Of a stretch of 7,012 nucleotides of DNA, positions 5,110 to 7,012 are shown piece after piece. The position numbers were made by a program, and so were the translations under genes. The stretch spans positions 1 through 7,012 of the forward strand of contig CANEUT010000085.1 in the NCBI GenBank assembly GCA_947441895.1, given 5' to 3'. The stretch comes from Rickettsiales bacterium (GTDB taxonomy: Bacteria; Pseudomonadota; Alphaproteobacteria; Rickettsiales; UBA3002). Below the pieces are notes generated by a model. It had not been told where the DNA came from, searched no databases, and saw nothing but the letters and a program-made list of their open reading frames with translations. Position 1 is the stretch's first letter, and each line of letters opens with the position of its first letter.

Positions 5110-6489
5110 ATGACAAACAAACGCAAATATTTCGGCACCGACGGCATTCGCGGCCCCGCCAACCGCTTCCCCATGACGGCCGACATCGCCCAGCGCTTGG
5201 GCCTTGCCGCAGGGCATTATTTCAACCGCGGCAGCCACCGCCATCGTGTGCTGATTGCCAAAGACACCCGTCTTTCCGGCTATATGATTGAAAACGCTCT
5301 CACCAGCGGATTTCTGGCGGTGGGCATGGATGTGCTGCTGGTTGGGCCCATGCCAACGCCTGCGGTTGCTTTCCTCGCCAAAGCCATGCGTGCTGATTTA
5401 GGGGTGATGATTTCTGCCTCGCATAACCCTTACCAGGATAATGGCCTGAAGCTCTTTGGGCCCGATGGCTACAAGCTTTCCGACGCGGTGGAACTGACCA
5501 TTGAAGCCCACATGGACGATGATGTAAAAAGTCTCTACACCGACCCGGAAAAAATCGGCCGCGCCAAACGGCTGGATGATGCGCCCGGCCGTTACATTGA
5601 ATTTGTCAAATCCACCTTCCCCAAACATTTCAACCTGTCGGGCATGAAAATTGTCATCGATTGCGCGAATGGTGCCGGCTATCAGGTGGGGCCGATTATT
5701 CTTTATGAACTGGGTGCGGAAGTCATCACCATTCATGCCGCGCCCGATGGTACCAACATCAATAAAGACTGCGGCTCCACTCACCCTGATTCACTGGCCA
5801 AGCGCGTGGTGGCCGAGAAGGCGCATCTGGGCATCGCGCTCGATGGCGACGCCGATCGTCTAGTGGTGGTCGATGAAAAAGGCAACGTGGTTGATGGTGA
5901 CCAGCTGATGGCCATGGTGGCCGCGCACTGGCACAAAACCGGGGCGCTGAAAGGCAACGCCATTGCTGCCACACTCATGAGCAATCTGGGTCTGGAATTG
6001 TTTTTGAAAGAGCGCAAAATTGCCCTTCACCGCACCAAAGTGGGTGATCGTTACGTGATGGAAGCCATGCGCAAACACGGGCTCAATTTGGGTGGCGAAC
6101 AATCGGGCCATTTAATTTTGGGTGATCACGCTACCACGGGTGATGCGCTGGTGGCGGCGCTGCAAGTGCTGGCAGCGTTGCTGGCCGATGGTCGCAAAGC
6201 AAGCCTGGCCACCAAACTGTTCACGCCGGTGCCGCAAATTCTGAAGAATGTGAAATGCGATGTGGCGGCGCTGAGTGACGATGCAGTGACGAGTGCCATT
6301 GCCGTGGCTGAGAAAAAACTTGGTAGCAGTGGCCGCGTGGTGGTGCGCGCTTCAGGCACCGAACCGCTGGTGCGGGTGATGATGGAAGGCACCAACAAAA
6401 AACAAATCGATGGTCTGGCCGATGGCATTGCCGCCGCGCTGATTGCGGCCTCCATCACCCCCAGTAAAAGCAAAAAGAAAAGCGCCTAA
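5110..6489 (+). CDS. glmM: Phosphoglucosamine mutase GlmM
   Basis: GlmM converts glucosamine-6-phosphate to glucosamine-1-phosphate in the cytoplasm, on the path to UDP-GlcNAc for peptidoglycan and lipid A. The 459-residue protein opens with the standard KYFGTDGIRG (6-15). The catalytic phosphoserine is S104 in S-A-S-H-N-P (102-107). The metal loop is D245-G-D-A-D-R250, the sugar-binding loop GGEQSGH is at 328-334, and the phosphate-binding loop RASGTEPLVRVM is at 413-424. All key residues are present. Length is slightly above the usual 445-450 because of a basic tail (SKSKKKSA). The start is fixed by homology of the first residues; no good Shine-Dalgarno precedes it, only AAAG-like purines. 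The upstream gap carries nested repeats instead of the folP gene found between ftsH and glmM in E. coli. Its stop overlaps the thiD start by one base. Confidence 0.97.
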   Translation: MTNKRKYFGTDGIRGPANRFPMTADIAQRLGLAAGHYFNRGSHRHRVLIAKDTRLSGYMIENALTSGFLAVGMDVLLVGPMPTPAVAFLAKAMRADLGVMISASHNPYQDNGLKLFGPDGYKLSDAVELTIEAHMDDDVKSLYTDPEKIGRAKRLDDAPGRYIEFVKSTFPKHFNLSGMKIVIDCANGAGYQVGPIILYELGAEVITIHAAPDGTNINKDCGSTHPDSLAKRVVAEKAHLGIALDGDADRLVVVDEKGNVVDGDQLMAMVAAHWHKTGALKGNAIAATLMSNLGLELFLKERKIALHRTKVGDRYVMEAMRKHGLNLGGEQSGHLILGDHATTGDALVAALQVLAALLADGRKASLATKLFTPVPQILKNVKCDVAALSDDAVTSAIAVAEKKLGSSGRVVVRASGTEPLVRVMMEGTNKKQIDGLADGIAAALIAASITPSKSKKKSA

Positions 6490-7012
6490 TGGCAGAAAAA
6501 CCGCTTGGCCGCGTGCTCATCATCGCCGGAAGTGATTCTGGTGGCGGGGCGGGCATTCAGGGTGACCTGAAAACCGTGCAGGCATTGGGCGGTTATGGCA
6601 TGACAGCCATCACCGCGCTCACCGCCCAAAACACGCAAGGCGTGTTTGGCATTCATGAGGTGCCGGTGGGTTTCATTGCCCAGCAAATCACCCTCTGCCT
6701 GAATGATATTGGCGCCGATGCCATCAAAACCGGCATGCTGCACAGCGCGGCGGTGATTGAAACCGTGGCCGCCACTCTTCCGGCCGGCATTCCGCTGGTG
6801 GTCGACCCTGTCATGGTGGCCAAGGGCGGCGCACCGCTGCTGGCGGCAGAAGCGCTGAGTGCCCTTAAAAACCTGCTCATTCCCCGCGCCACCATCATCA
6901 CCCCCAATTTGCCCGAGGCAGAACTGCTGCTGGGTCACCCAATAGCGGCGGATGGCATGGAAGCGGCGGCGCAGGAACTGTTGGAACTGGGCGCACCGGC
7001 CGTGCTGCTGAA
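6489..7012 (+). CDS. thiD: Hydroxymethylpyrimidine/phosphomethylpyrimidine kinase ThiD, 3' truncated by window
   Basis: ThiD phosphorylates 4-amino-5-hydroxymethyl-2-methylpyrimidine twice to the pyrophosphate used for thiamine synthesis. The 174 complete codons seen give a ribokinase-fold N-terminal part: AGSDSGGGAGIQ (13-24), the family's substrate-binding start, then DLKT, GYGMTAITALTAQNT (35-49), KTGML (80-84), VDPVMVAKGG (105-114) and TPNLPEAE (138-145). One small difference is IQGDLK where IQADLK is usual. The C-terminal ATP-binding and anion-hole region lies beyond the window edge. The start ATG overlaps the glmM stop in TAATG, so translation is probably coupled and both genes share a transcript. 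An alternative assignment to a related pyridoxal kinase is unlikely given the SDSGGGAGIQ and VDPVMVAKGG motifs. Confidence 0.95.
   Translation, partial: MAEKPLGRVLIIAGSDSGGGAGIQGDLKTVQALGGYGMTAITALTAQNTQGVFGIHEVPVGFIAQQITLCLNDIGADAIKTGMLHSAAVIETVAATLPAGIPLVVDPVMVAKGGAPLLAAEALSALKNLLIPRATIITPNLPEAELLLGHPIAADGMEAAAQELLELGAPAVLL

Noticed and set aside
5037..5291. 84-codon + strand frame starting inside the repeat and running into glmM
   Set aside because: It is out of frame with the clear GlmM sequence and its start lies in palindromic repeat DNA.

Overview
The window looks like a piece of an alphaproteobacterial chromosome (moderately GC-rich, dense, all genes on the + strand). This rests on gene order and protein character, not on a database match. 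The order is pal, cpoB (ybgF), tilS, ftsH, glmM, thiD. It is the downstream end of the Tol-Pal cluster running into the tilS-ftsH-glmM block that is common in this class. The order within Alphaproteobacteria cannot be fixed from the sequence.

Layout: 1-77 is the upstream flank, where tolB would be expected but is not recognisable. Positions 78-560 encode the lipoprotein Pal, closed by a very strong intrinsic terminator at 582-614. Positions 615-800 hold a palindromic dispersed-type repeat (693-779) that stops 21 bp before cpoB. cpoB (801-1682) and tilS (1682-2929) overlap by one base (TAATG). A heat-shock (RpoH) type promoter motif lies inside the 3' end of tilS (2801-2829), in position to drive ftsH (2971-4878). 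The 231-bp gap 4879-5109 has no gene and holds two palindromic repeats, one inside the other. glmM (5110-6489) overlaps thiD by one base (TAATG again), and thiD runs off the window at 7012.

Functionally this is mostly envelope housekeeping. Pal and CpoB belong to the Tol-Pal constriction machinery and its coordination with peptidoglycan synthesis. FtsH is the membrane AAA+ protease that in studied bacteria controls LpxC and RpoH. GlmM makes glucosamine-1-phosphate for UDP-GlcNAc, the precursor of peptidoglycan and lipid A. TilS (tRNA-Ile2 lysidine) and ThiD (thiamine pyrimidine kinase) are core genes carried along.

I found no undescribed multi-gene system. What deserves a second look is in the non-coding DNA. 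Three palindromic elements share one architecture (GTCAT, hairpin, ATCCAG/ATCTAG, arranged tail to tail), and one of them sits inside another in the gap where many proteobacteria carry folP. The other points are the ftsH promoter motif inside tilS, a shortened C-terminal region in FtsH, and variant TilS motifs.
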